Positions 1 through 7,580 of a stretch of DNA of 64,000 nt are shown here, piece after piece; the first letter of the stretch is position 1; the number at the start of each line of letters is the position of its first letter. Position numbers and translations under genes: made by a program. This stretch comes from Streptomyces formicae (GTDB taxonomy: Bacteria; Actinomycetota; Actinomycetes; Streptomycetales; Streptomycetaceae): NCBI RefSeq assembly GCF_022647665.1, contig NZ_CP071872.1:1860001-1924000 (forward strand), read 5' to 3'. The notes beneath the pieces were generated by a model. That model saw nothing but the letters and a program-made list of their open reading frames with translations, was not told the origin of the DNA and did not search any database.

Positions 1-399
1 GGTGCGCAGGGTGAACACCCCGTCCAGGTCGGCCTGATCGGCGTTGGGCCAGGGTCGCGCGCGGGTCCCGGTGGCGATCAGCAGTCGGTCGTAGGGCAAT
101 GACTCGCCGTCCTCCAGCAGCACCTGTTTCCCGAGCAGATCCACGCCGGTGGCACGTACCCCCAGCCGCCAGTCGGCCTCCGGGTCCCGGCGCATCGGCA
201 GTCCGGTGGTGTCCGCCGTCGCCTGGCCGAGCAGCACCTGCTTGGACAGCGGCGGACGGTCGTAGGGCGGGTGGGGTTCGTCCCCGACCACGGTCAGCGA
301 GCCGGTGAAGCCCTCCGCGCGCAGCGCCTCCGCGGCCCTGAGCCCCGCCAGCGACGCGCCGACGATGACGATACGGCCGTCCTTGAGGTCACCGGGCAC
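1..399 (-). CDS. NAD(P)/FAD-dependent ferredoxin reductase (3' part missing)
   Basis: The translated N-terminus has a Rossmann FAD-binding motif (IVIVGASLAGLRAAEAL, about residues 9-25) followed by YDRPPLSKQ. This is the hallmark of rubredoxin/putidaredoxin-type reductases that pass electrons from NAD(P)H through FAD to a small ferredoxin. A later LLIATGTRARPWP segment fits the same fold. The GTG start overlaps the 3' end of the ferredoxin gene by 11 bases, so the two are co-transcribed and translationally coupled. The gene runs off the left edge, and about two thirds of a usual 400-residue protein is outside. The natural electron acceptor, possibly a cytochrome P450, is not in view. Confidence 0.9.
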   Translation of the reverse strand, partial: MPGDLKDGRIVIVGASLAGLRAAEALRAEGFTGSLTVVGDEPHPPYDRPPLSKQVLLGQATADTTGLPMRRDPEADWRLGVRATGVDLLGKQVLLEDGESLPYDRLLIATGTRARPWPNADQADLDGVFTLRT

Positions 400-598
400 C
401 GGCGCTCACCTCCTCACCGAGGAGGATCGCCTGCACCGGGCACGCGGCCGCGGCCTGGCGCACGCGCTCGACCTGGTCGTCGGGGACGGCCGTGGCGTAC
501 AGCAACCCCTCCTCCCCGTGCAGCTGGAACACCTCCGGCGCGAGGAACACGCACTGTGCGTAGCCCTGGCAGCGCGTGAGATCCACAACGGTCTGCAT
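389..598 (-). CDS. Small [3Fe-4S]-type ferredoxin
   Basis: A 69-residue acidic ferredoxin. Cluster ligands appear as C10-x5-C16 and C53-P54. The central position where a 4Fe ferredoxin has cysteine is tyrosine (CQGYAQC), which points to a [3Fe-4S] or variable cluster as in many actinobacterial P450 partner ferredoxins. The APEVF segment and the ACPVQAI ending are typical of that family. The ATG start is chosen because GGAGGG lies 10 bases upstream. Longer in-frame extensions have no ribosome binding site. It is the first gene of an operon with the overlapping reductase. Confidence 0.9.
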   Translation of the reverse strand: MQTVVDLTRCQGYAQCVFLAPEVFQLHGEEGLLYATAVPDDQVERVRQAAAACPVQAILLGEEVSAGAR

Positions 599-647
599 CC
601 CCACCACTCCCTCCGTTGTCGCACCCCTGCTTTCCAGCATGGGGCCG

Positions 648-689
648 GTCACGGGCGCCCGCATGCTTCGCAGAGTGGGCGCCCGTGAC
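648..689. promoter_or_regulatory. 13-bp inverted repeat upstream of ferredoxin gene
   Basis: GTCACGGGCGCCC (648-660) and GGGCGCCCGTGAC (677-689) are perfect inverted copies separated by 16 bases. The site lies 50-91 bases upstream of the ferredoxin ATG. It could be an operator for a dimeric regulator or a hairpin, and its position upstream favours an operator. The binding factor is unknown. Confidence 0.4.
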
Positions 690-850
690 AACCGCGACCT
701 GGCACCGGGAACGCCGCCCTGCGGCACCTGCCCGAGCGGGAGCCGACGTGCTGGGCTCCGCGGGATCGGGGCGTTCGGGGCGTGCGGCCGGTCGCTCGGA
801 GGCCCAGTCATCGATGCGCTGGCCAGCAAGAACGTCCACGGGCCTGGGCC

Positions 851-909
851 GTCCCCGGGTCGTGCCCGGGTCGTCCCCGGACCGTCCCCGGGCCGTCCCT
901 GGGCCGTCC
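851..909. repeat. 11-bp tandem repeat array
   Basis: Five consecutive 11-base units of the form GTCCCCGGGYC (851-861, 862-872, 873-883, 884-894, 895-905) plus a partial sixth. Each unit carries a near-palindromic CCCSGGG core. The period is about one helical turn, so the cores face the same side of the DNA. The array ends about 100 bases before the rlmN start. Confidence 0.75.
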
Positions 910-1007
910 GATGGCGCCCCGCAGCGACCGGCAACCATCAGCGGGGCCCCATCCCGATAGGCAACGCCCCCGGGGCACCGGATTCCGTCTGCGACACTGG
1001 ATGAACC

Positions 1008-2114
1008 ATGCCCAAGCCCGGAGAACTCACTTTCGTCGCCCCGCGCGGAGCCAAGAAGCCCCCGCGGCACCTCGCCGACCTCACGCCCGCCGAGCGCAAG
1101 GAGGCCGTCGCCGCGATCGGCGAGAAGCCGTTCCGCGCCAAGCAGCTGTCGCAGCACTACTTCGCGCGGTACGTCCACGACCCCGCCCAGTGGACCGACA
1201 TCCCCGCCGCCGCGCGCGAGCGGCTCGCCTCGGAGCTGCTGCCCGATCTGATGTCCGTTGTGCGGCACATCTCCTGCGACGACGACACCACCCGCAAGAC
1301 GCTGTGGCGGCTGCACGACGGGACGCTGGTCGAGTCGGTGCTGATGCGCTACCCGGACCGGGTCACGATGTGCATCTCCTCACAGGCCGGCTGCGGCATG
1401 AACTGCCCGTTCTGCGCCACCGGCCAGGCCGGGCTCGACCGGAACCTGTCGACCGCCGAGATCGTGCACCAGATCGTGGACGGCATGCGGGCGCTGCGCG
1501 ACGGCGAGGTCCCGGGAGGGCCCGCCCGGCTCAGCAACATCGTCTTCATGGGCATGGGCGAGCCGCTCGCCAACTACAAGCGGGTCGTCGGCGCGATCCG
1601 CCGGCTCACCGATCCCGAGCCGGACGGGCTCGGCATCTCGCAGCGCGGGATCACCGTCTCCACCGTCGGCCTCGTCCCGGCGATGCTGCGCTTCGCCGAC
1701 GAGGGTTTCAAGTGCCGTCTCGCGGTCTCGCTGCACGCCCCCGACGACGAGCTCCGCGACACCCTCGTGCCCGTGAACACGCGCTGGAAGGTCCGGGAGG
1801 TGCTCGACGCCGCCTGGGAGTACGCGGAGAAGTCCGGCCGCCGGATCTCCATCGAGTACGCCCTCATCCGCGACATCAACGACCAGGCGTGGCGCGGTGA
1901 TCTGCTCGGCCGGCTCCTCAAGGGCAAGCGGGTCCACGTCAACCTGATCCCGCTCAACCCGACGCCCGGATCGAAGTGGACGGCCTCGCGCCCCGAGGAC
2001 GAGAAGGCGTTCGTCGAGGCCATCGCCGCCCACGGCGTGCCGGTGACCGTCCGCGACACCCGCGGACAGGAGATCGACGGAGCGTGCGGACAGCTCGCCG
2101 CTTCCGAGCGTTGA
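1008..2114 (+). CDS. rlmN: 23S rRNA (adenine-C2)-methyltransferase RlmN
   Basis: A 368-residue radical-SAM enzyme that methylates C2 of A2503 in 23S rRNA and of A37 in some tRNAs. The iron-sulfur ligands form CGMNCPFC (C129, C133, C136). The SAM-binding GMGEP motif follows at about residue 184. The methyl-carrying cysteine is C360 in the IDGACGQL tail. Length and motif order match the family. The start ATG lacks a strong ribosome binding site, but upstream sequence is not protein-like. It appears monocistronic, followed by the thi riboswitch. Confidence 0.97.
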   Translation: MPKPGELTFVAPRGAKKPPRHLADLTPAERKEAVAAIGEKPFRAKQLSQHYFARYVHDPAQWTDIPAAARERLASELLPDLMSVVRHISCDDDTTRKTLWRLHDGTLVESVLMRYPDRVTMCISSQAGCGMNCPFCATGQAGLDRNLSTAEIVHQIVDGMRALRDGEVPGGPARLSNIVFMGMGEPLANYKRVVGAIRRLTDPEPDGLGISQRGITVSTVGLVPAMLRFADEGFKCRLAVSLHAPDDELRDTLVPVNTRWKVREVLDAAWEYAEKSGRRISIEYALIRDINDQAWRGDLLGRLLKGKRVHVNLIPLNPTPGSKWTASRPEDEKAFVEAIAAHGVPVTVRDTRGQEIDGACGQLAASER

Positions 2115-2154
2115 CCCCCCGTGTAATCTGACCTCGAACAAATTCATCATCCGA

Positions 2155-2245
2155 CAGGGGAGCGCCACAGCGCTGAGAGTGCGGTGACCGTCAGACCGCA
2201 GACCCTCTGAACCTCGCCCCGGTCATTCGGGGTAGGAAGTTCGGA
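2155..2245 (+). promoter_or_regulatory. TPP riboswitch (THI element)
   Basis: The conserved aptamer strings CTGAGA (2172 onward) and ACCCTCTGAACCT are present in the right order. A terminal helix (CCCCGGTCATTCGGGG) and GTAGGAAGT close the element. It lies directly upstream of thiBPQ. Thiamine pyrophosphate binding normally shuts down expression of the genes below. Confidence 0.92.
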
Positions 2246-2263
2246 CGTTACTCAAGCTGTTGC

Positions 2264-2330
2264 GCCCTGCCCGGACCCCGAACGCGGGACCGGGCAGGGC
2301 CGCGTCTCTTCCTGGCCACCCCCAGGAGGA
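2264..2330 (+). promoter_or_regulatory. Putative riboswitch expression platform with SD-sequestering stem
   Basis: Two hairpins lie between the aptamer and thiB. The first is an 11-bp stem (2264-2274 with 2290-2300). The second pairs TCTTCCTGG (2307-2315) with CCAGGAGGA (2322-2330), burying the whole Shine-Dalgarno AGGAGGA in a 9-bp stem with one G-U pair. The aptamer segment AGGAAG (2234-2239) can pair with CTTCCT (2308-2313). This suggests an anti-sequestering fold when TPP is absent. The structures are seen in the sequence; the switching is inferred. Confidence 0.55.
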
Positions 2331-2337
2331 CATTTCA

Positions 2338-3462
2338 GTGAGCACCACGAGCAATACGAGCACCACCAAGAGGTTCGCGGTCACGGCGCTGGCCGCAGCC
2401 CTGGGCGTCAGCGCGCTCGCGGCCTGCGGGGGCACGTCCGACGACGGCGCCTCCAGTTCCGGTTCCGCTTCCGGCAAGGGCTCCAAGACCGTGACGCTCG
2501 TCAGCCACGACTCCTTCAACGCCACTCCGGCGGTGCTCAAGGAGTTCACCGAGCAGACCGGCTACACGGTCAAGGTGCTGAAGAGCGGTGACGCCGTCGA
2601 GGCGCTCAACAAGGAGATCCTCACCAAGGGCGCCCCGCAGGGCGACGTCTTCTTCGGCGTCGACAACACCACCCTCTCGCGCGCCCTCGACAACGGTCTC
2701 TTCACGCCGTACGAGGCCAAGGGCCTGGACCGGGTCCCCGAGGGCGTCCAGCTCGACAAGGGCCGGCACCGGGTCACGCCCGTCGACACCGGCGACATCT
2801 GCGTCAACTACGACAAGAAGTACTTCGCCGACAAGAAGCTGGCCCCGCCGCAGACCCTCGAAGACCTGGCAAAGCCCGCCTACAAGGACCTCCTCGTCGT
2901 CGAGAACGCCGAGCGCTCCTCGCCCGGCCTCGGCTTCCTCCTCGGCACCGCCGCCGCCTACGGCGACCAGGGCTGGCAGGACTACTGGAAGAAGCTGAAG
3001 GCGAACGGCGTCAAGGTCGTCGACAGCTGGGAGCTCGCCTACAACCAGGAGTTCTCCGGCTCGGCCGGCGGCAAGGCCGCCAAGGGCGACCGGCCGCTCG
3101 TCGTCTCGTACGCCTCCAGCCCGCCCGTCGAGGTGCTGTTCGCGAAGCCGCAGCCCAAGGAGGCGCCGACCGGTGTCGCGACCGGCACCTGCTTCCGCCA
3201 GACCGAGGCCGCGGGCCTGTTGAAGGGCGCGAGGAACGAGGCCGGTGGCAAGGCCCTGCTGGACTTCCTGATCAGCAAGAAGTTCCAGGAGGACATGCCG
3301 CTCCAGATGTTCGTGAACCCGGTCGTGAACGATGCCGAAGTGCCCGCGCTCTTCACCGAGTTCGGTGCTGTGGTCGACAAGCCGCGGACCATGGCGCCGG
3401 AGAAGATCGCCGACAGCCGTGACCAGTGGATCCAGTCGTGGTCCTCACTCGTCCTGAAGTAG
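2338..3462 (+). CDS. thiB: Thiamine ABC transporter substrate-binding lipoprotein
   Basis: A 374-residue secreted lipoprotein that captures thiamine or its phosphates outside the cell for the ThiPQ importer. It has a lipoprotein signal peptide ending in the lipobox LAAC, giving mature Cys30, then a serine/glycine linker. The family-typical start LVSHDSFNA and a TGDICVNYD segment follow. The GTG start is fixed by AGGAGGA at 2324-2330 with seven-base spacing and by the signal peptide. It is the first gene of a three-gene operon under the TPP riboswitch. Its 3' end overlaps the likely start of thiP. Confidence 0.93.
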   Translation: MSTTSNTSTTKRFAVTALAAALGVSALAACGGTSDDGASSSGSASGKGSKTVTLVSHDSFNATPAVLKEFTEQTGYTVKVLKSGDAVEALNKEILTKGAPQGDVFFGVDNTTLSRALDNGLFTPYEAKGLDRVPEGVQLDKGRHRVTPVDTGDICVNYDKKYFADKKLAPPQTLEDLAKPAYKDLLVVENAERSSPGLGFLLGTAAAYGDQGWQDYWKKLKANGVKVVDSWELAYNQEFSGSAGGKAAKGDRPLVVSYASSPPVEVLFAKPQPKEAPTGVATGTCFRQTEAAGLLKGARNEAGGKALLDFLISKKFQEDMPLQMFVNPVVNDAEVPALFTEFGAVVDKPRTMAPEKIADSRDQWIQSWSSLVLK

Positions 3463-5147
3463 AAGCGGCCGAAGGCGAAGAGAGCAGGACACTTCGCGGG
3501 AACGCGGCGCGGCTCGCCCTGATGGCCGTGCCCGCCGCGTTCTTCGCGGTCTTCTTCGCCTACCCCGTGACCGCGATCGTCGGCCGCGGGTTCACGGCCG
3601 ACGGGTCCTGGCAGTTCGGCCGCATCGGCGAGGTGCTCACCCGGCCGGAGATCGTGGACGTCCTCTGGTTCACCCTCTGGCAGGCGCTCGCGTCCACCGG
3701 GCTCACGCTGCTGCTCGCGCTCCCCGGCGCATACGTCTTCGCGCGCTTCGACTTCCCCGGGAAGCAACTGCTGCGCGCGGTCGTCACCGTGCCGTTCGTG
3801 CTGCCGACCGTCGTCGTCGGCACCGCCTTCCTCGCGCTGCTCGGCCGCGGCGGACTCCTCGACGAGCTGTGGGGCGTACGGCTCGACACCACCGTCTGGG
3901 CGATCCTGCTCGCCCACGTCTTCTTCAACTACGCCGTCGTCGTACGGACCGTGGGCGGCCTGTGGTCGCAGCTCGACCCGCGCCAGGAGGAGGCGGCACG
4001 GGTCCTCGGCGCCGGACGGTTCGCCGCCTGGCGCCGCGTCACCCTGCCCGCGCTGACCCCGGCCGTGGCCGCGGCCGCGCTGATGGTGTTCCTCTTCACC
4101 TTCACCTCCTTCGGCGTCGTGCAGATCCTCGGCGGACCCGCGTACTCCACGGTCGAAGTGGAGATCTACCGGCAGACCGCCGACCGCCTCGACCTGCCGA
4201 CGGCCGCCGTGCTGACGCTGGTCCAGTTCGCGGCGGTCATCGCGATCCTCGCCGTGCACGCCCGGACCGTACGGCGGCGCGAGACCGCCCTGAAACTCGT
4301 CGACCCGGCCCTGACCGCCCGCCGGCCGCGCGGCGCGGGCCAGTGGACGTTGTTCGCGGTGGTTCTCGCCACGATCGTGGTGCTGATCCTGGCGCCGCTC
4401 GCGGTCCTGGTCGAGCGGTCGTTCGAGGGGGGAGGCGGCCCAGGCAGCTACGGAGCCGGCTTCTACCAGGCCCTGAGGTCGGTCGAGGCGAGCGGCGGTA
4501 CCTTCCTCGTACCGCCGCTGGAGGCGGTGTGGAACTCCCTCCAGTACGCACTCGCGGCCACCGCCGTCGCCCTGCTCGTCGGCGGACTCGCGGCCGCCGC
4601 GCTCACCCGCAGGGCCGGCATGCTCGTCAGGGGCTTCGACGCGCTGCTGATGCTGCCGCTCGGGGTCTCCGCCGTGACCGTCGGCTTCGGCTTCCTCATC
4701 ACCCTCGACGAGCCGCCGCTCGATCTGCGCACCTCATGGATCCTGGTGCCGCTCGCCCAGGCCCTGGTCGGGGTGCCGTTCGTGGTGCGCACCATGCTTC
4801 CCGTGCTGCGGGCCGTCGACGCACGGCTGCGGGAGGCCGCCGCCGTCCTCGGCGCGTCGCCGCTGCGGGCCTGGCGCGAGGTCGATCTGCCGCTGGTGCG
4901 CCGGGCGCTCCTCGTCGCCGCCGGGTTCGCCTTCGCCGTCTCGCTGGGCGAGTTCGGGGCGACCGTCTTCATCGCCCGACCGGACAACCCGACGCTCCCG
5001 GTGGCCGTGGCTCGGCTGCTGGGCCGCCCCGGGGAGCTCAACTACGGCCAGGCGATGGCCCTTTCGACCATTCTCATGCTGGTCTGCGCGGCGGCGCTGC
5101 TGCTGCTCGAACGCATCCGGCCCGACCGTTCCGCAGGGGAGTTCTGA
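3426..5147 (+). CDS. thiP: Thiamine ABC transporter permease (two-domain)
   Basis: A 573-residue integral membrane permease, a tandem fusion of two BPD-type permease halves as in ThiP/FbpB. Each half has about six membrane segments and an EAA-type cytoplasmic loop: EEAARVLGAGRFAAWRRV near residue 190 and REAAAVLGASPLRAWREV near residue 470. It forms the thiamine channel with ThiB and ThiQ. The start is uncertain. GTG 3426 overlaps thiB by 37 bases, GTG 3438 is equally possible, and neither has a clear ribosome binding site, which suggests coupling to thiB. Confidence 0.9.
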   Translation: MDPVVVLTRPEVEAAEGEESRTLRGNAARLALMAVPAAFFAVFFAYPVTAIVGRGFTADGSWQFGRIGEVLTRPEIVDVLWFTLWQALASTGLTLLLALPGAYVFARFDFPGKQLLRAVVTVPFVLPTVVVGTAFLALLGRGGLLDELWGVRLDTTVWAILLAHVFFNYAVVVRTVGGLWSQLDPRQEEAARVLGAGRFAAWRRVTLPALTPAVAAAALMVFLFTFTSFGVVQILGGPAYSTVEVEIYRQTADRLDLPTAAVLTLVQFAAVIAILAVHARTVRRRETALKLVDPALTARRPRGAGQWTLFAVVLATIVVLILAPLAVLVERSFEGGGGPGSYGAGFYQALRSVEASGGTFLVPPLEAVWNSLQYALAATAVALLVGGLAAAALTRRAGMLVRGFDALLMLPLGVSAVTVGFGFLITLDEPPLDLRTSWILVPLAQALVGVPFVVRTMLPVLRAVDARLREAAAVLGASPLRAWREVDLPLVRRALLVAAGFAFAVSLGEFGATVFIARPDNPTLPVAVARLLGRPGELNYGQAMALSTILMLVCAAALLLLERIRPDRSAGEF

Positions 5148-6175
5148 TGCTGACGCTGGACGGGGCGACCGTACGGTTCGGGCGGCGCGCGGTGCTCGAC
5201 GCAGTGGACCTGGAGGTGGCCGACCACGAGATCGTCTGCCTGCTGGGGCCCAGCGGCAGCGGCAAGTCCACGCTGCTGCGGGCCGTGGCCGGGCTCCAGC
5301 CGCTGGCCGGCGGCCGGGTGCTGCTCGGGGGAGCCGACCAGGCGGGCGTGCCCGTGCACCGGCGCGGCGTCGGGCTGATGTTCCAGGACCACCAGCTCTT
5401 CCCGCAGCGGGACGTCGGCGGCAACGTGGCCTTCGGACTGCGGATGCACGGAGTGCCCAGGGCCGAGCAGACCCGGCGCGTGGGGGAGCTGCTGGAGCTC
5501 GTCGGGCTCCCGGGCGCCGGGCGGCGCGCCGTCGCGACGCTCTCCGGGGGCGAGCAGCAGCGCGTCGCCCTCGCCCGTGCGCTCGCGCCGCGCCCCCGGC
5601 TGCTGATGCTCGACGAGCCGCTCGGCCAGCTCGACCGTACGCTCAGGGAACGGCTCGTCGTGGAACTGCGCGGGCTCTTCGAGCGGTTGGGGACGACCGT
5701 GCTCGCCGTGACGCACGACCAGGGCGAGGCGTTCGCGCTCGCCGACCGGGTCGTCGTCATGCGGGACGGGAAGGTCGCGCAGAGCGGCACGCCGCGCGAG
5801 GTGTGGCAGCGGCCGGTCTCCGAGTTCGTCGCCCGCTTCCTCGGCTTCGACAACGTCGTGCCCGCGACGGTGACCGGCGAGGCGGCGGACACGGTGTGGG
5901 GCAAGATTCCCGTCCCGGCGGGCTCGCCCCAGGGCACCTGCCGGCTGCTGGTCCGCCCGGCGGCGGTGCGGATCGGGGCGCCGACGGACGGGCTGAGGTG
6001 CGCGGTGGAGTCGCTCACCTTCCGCGGGCACCACGTGGCGGTACGGCTCCGGCCCGAGGGCGCGCCCCCGCTGGAGGCGGAGTGCGGGCTGCGGGACGCG
6101 CCGGAGGTGGGGACGCAGGTCGGGGTCGCGTTCGCGGCGCAGGATGTGGTGGTGCTGGCGTCGGCGGACGGCTGA
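5147..6175 (+). CDS. thiQ: Thiamine ABC transporter ATP-binding protein
   Basis: A 342-residue ABC ATPase that powers ThiP. Walker A is GPSGSGKS (residues 34-41). The signature is LSGGEQQRVALARA (about 136-149), followed by Walker B LLMLDEP and the H-loop THDQ. The roughly 110 C-terminal residues form a TOBE-like regulatory domain, longer than in E. coli ThiQ. The ATG overlaps the thiP stop by one base (TGATG), so translation is coupled. The gene converges with the LOG-family gene, with only 30 bases between the stops. Confidence 0.92.
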   Translation: MLTLDGATVRFGRRAVLDAVDLEVADHEIVCLLGPSGSGKSTLLRAVAGLQPLAGGRVLLGGADQAGVPVHRRGVGLMFQDHQLFPQRDVGGNVAFGLRMHGVPRAEQTRRVGELLELVGLPGAGRRAVATLSGGEQQRVALARALAPRPRLLMLDEPLGQLDRTLRERLVVELRGLFERLGTTVLAVTHDQGEAFALADRVVVMRDGKVAQSGTPREVWQRPVSEFVARFLGFDNVVPATVTGEAADTVWGKIPVPAGSPQGTCRLLVRPAAVRIGAPTDGLRCAVESLTFRGHHVAVRLRPEGAPPLEAECGLRDAPEVGTQVGVAFAAQDVVVLASADG

Positions 6176-6205
6176 GGGCGGGGGCGCCGCGGAGGGCCCC
6201 GGTCC

Positions 6206-7357
6206 TCAGGCGCCGGACGGGCCGGCCTGCGTCAGCCGTGACAGCGCCTCCGGGACCTCGTCCACCGAGTCGACGAGCGTGATACGGGACTCCATGGCGC
6301 GACCGGCGGCCAGGGACCGCAGGAGCGGCCAGGCCGGCAGCTTCTCCGTCCAGTGGGCGCGGTCGACCAGGACCATGGGGGTCGGCTCGCCGCGGGACCC
6401 GTAGTAGTTGGGGGTGGTGTTGTCGAAGATCTCCTGGACCGTGCCCGCCGCGCCCGGCAGGAAGACCACACCGGCGTTGCAGCGGGCGAGGAGGCCGTCC
6501 TCGCGCGTGGCGTTGGCGAAGTACTTGGCGATGTGGCACGCGAAGGGGTTCGGCGGCTCGTGGCCGTAGAACCAGGTGGGGATGCCGATCGAGTCGCCGC
6601 CCCGCGGCCAGCGCGTACGCACGTCGAACGCGGCGGTGGCCCATTCGGTGATCGACGGGGTGAACGAGGGAGCCTTGGCGAGGAGTTCGAGGGCCTCGTC
6701 GAGCATCTCGTCGGCGTGCGGGGCCGCGTACGCGCCCAGGTTCGCCGCCTCCATCGCGCCGGGACCGCCGCCCGTGGCCACGATCAGCCCGGTGCGGGCG
6801 AGTTCGCGGCCGAGCCTGGCGGCCCCCGCGTACGCGTCCGAACCCCGGCCCATGGCGTGGCCGCCCATGACGCCCACCACCTGGGTGCCGTCGAGGAGTT
6901 CGTCGAGTGCGTCCGAGACGGCGTCGTCGTGGATGGACCGCAGCATCGACGCGTAGATGTCGCGGTCGGCCTTGGTCTCCTGGAACCACTCGTAGGTGAG
7001 CGCGTCGCGGGTGATCTCGTAACCGCCGTCGGCGAGACCCTCGAAGAGTTCGTCGGGGGAGTAGAGAAGGCCGCGGTACGGATCGAACGGCAGGTCCGGT
7101 ATGGGCGGGAAGACCAGCGCACCGTCGGCGCGGACCTTGGCGGCGGCGTCCGGCTCCATGGCGCAGCCGAAGAACAGCGTGCCGGTGGTGTCGGCGGAGA
7201 GCAGCGCGAAGGTGCGGCCGGTCAGGTCGACGGACTGGACCCGGTGGCCCCCGAGGGTGCCACGCGCGGCGACCCGGTCGAACTCCTCGATGGTCTCGAT
7301 CTCGCGGTCGTCGTCGTGCGACGAGCCGAGCCTGCTCTTCCGCTGTCCCTGCGCCAT
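6206..7357 (-). CDS. LOG-family Rossmann-fold protein (nucleotide 5'-monophosphate nucleosidase type)
   Basis: A 383-residue protein of the lysine-decarboxylase-like/LOG family, whose members hydrolyse nucleoside monophosphates to free base and ribose phosphate. GGGPGAMEA (residues 196-204) matches the first conserved loop. The second, normally PGGxGTxxE, reads PGAAGTVQE (300-308), with Gly replaced by Ala. The protein is longer than the 190-residue LOG enzymes and has a 160-residue N-terminal part, as in the larger PpnN-like group. The start ATG is followed by a basic, polar stretch. The exact substrate cannot be read from sequence. Confidence 0.83.
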   Translation of the reverse strand: MAQGQRKSRLGSSHDDDREIETIEEFDRVAARGTLGGHRVQSVDLTGRTFALLSADTTGTLFFGCAMEPDAAAKVRADGALVFPPIPDLPFDPYRGLLYSPDELFEGLADGGYEITRDALTYEWFQETKADRDIYASMLRSIHDDAVSDALDELLDGTQVVGVMGGHAMGRGSDAYAGAARLGRELARTGLIVATGGGPGAMEAANLGAYAAPHADEMLDEALELLAKAPSFTPSITEWATAAFDVRTRWPRGGDSIGIPTWFYGHEPPNPFACHIAKYFANATREDGLLARCNAGVVFLPGAAGTVQEIFDNTTPNYYGSRGEPTPMVLVDRAHWTEKLPAWPLLRSLAAGRAMESRITLVDSVDEVPEALSRLTQAGPSGA

Positions 7358-7372
7358 GGCGCACCACCTTAG

Positions 7373-7542
7373 GTCGTGTCTTCAAAGTCCCGTCTGCCCG
7401 GCGGCGTCTGGCACGCACGCTCGCCGCGTTGTCGTCGGTCGCCGATGCTCCGCATGGACTCCCTCCTCCGCCTTGCGATCGCACGCACCAGACGCCGCCG
7501 GGCCCGCCCTTCAGGCGGACGACGCTACTTCGAAGACACTCC
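7373..7542. mobile_element. MITE-like non-coding element
   Basis: The ends are imperfect inverted repeats: GTCGTGTCTTCAAAGT (7373-7388) versus the reverse complement of the right end, GGAGTGTCTTCGAAGT (7527-7542). A perfect 12-bp subterminal inverted repeat GGCGGCGTCTGG lies at 7400-7411 and 7488-7499. Four-base flanks TTAG (7369-7372) and CTAG (7543-7546) resemble a target duplication. At 170 bases with no reading frame it fits a miniature element mobilised in trans. The GTGTCTTC ends resemble Streptomyces IS5-type elements from memory. Confidence 0.6.
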
Positions 7543-7560
7543 CTAGGCCCTGTCGGCAAA

Positions 7561-7574
7561 CCGGCGTCTGCCGG
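7561..7574 (-). terminator. Short hairpin after the ABC permease gene
   Basis: CCGGC (7561-7565) and GCCGG (7570-7574) form a 5-bp GC stem with a four-base loop, seven bases beyond the permease stop. It is short and has no T-run, so it is a weak candidate. Confidence 0.3.
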
Positions 7575-7580
7575 GCCCGG

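Larger units (their letters stand above)
599..1007. other. Gene-free divergent region with hairpin and 11-bp tandem repeats
   Basis: This 409-base region lies between the ferredoxin (minus) and rlmN (plus). It must hold both promoters, but no convincing -35/-10 pair was recognised. It contains a 13-bp perfect inverted repeat near the ferredoxin start (648-689) and an 11-bp tandem array (851-909), both listed separately. No protein-like reading frame was found in it. Confidence 0.6.
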
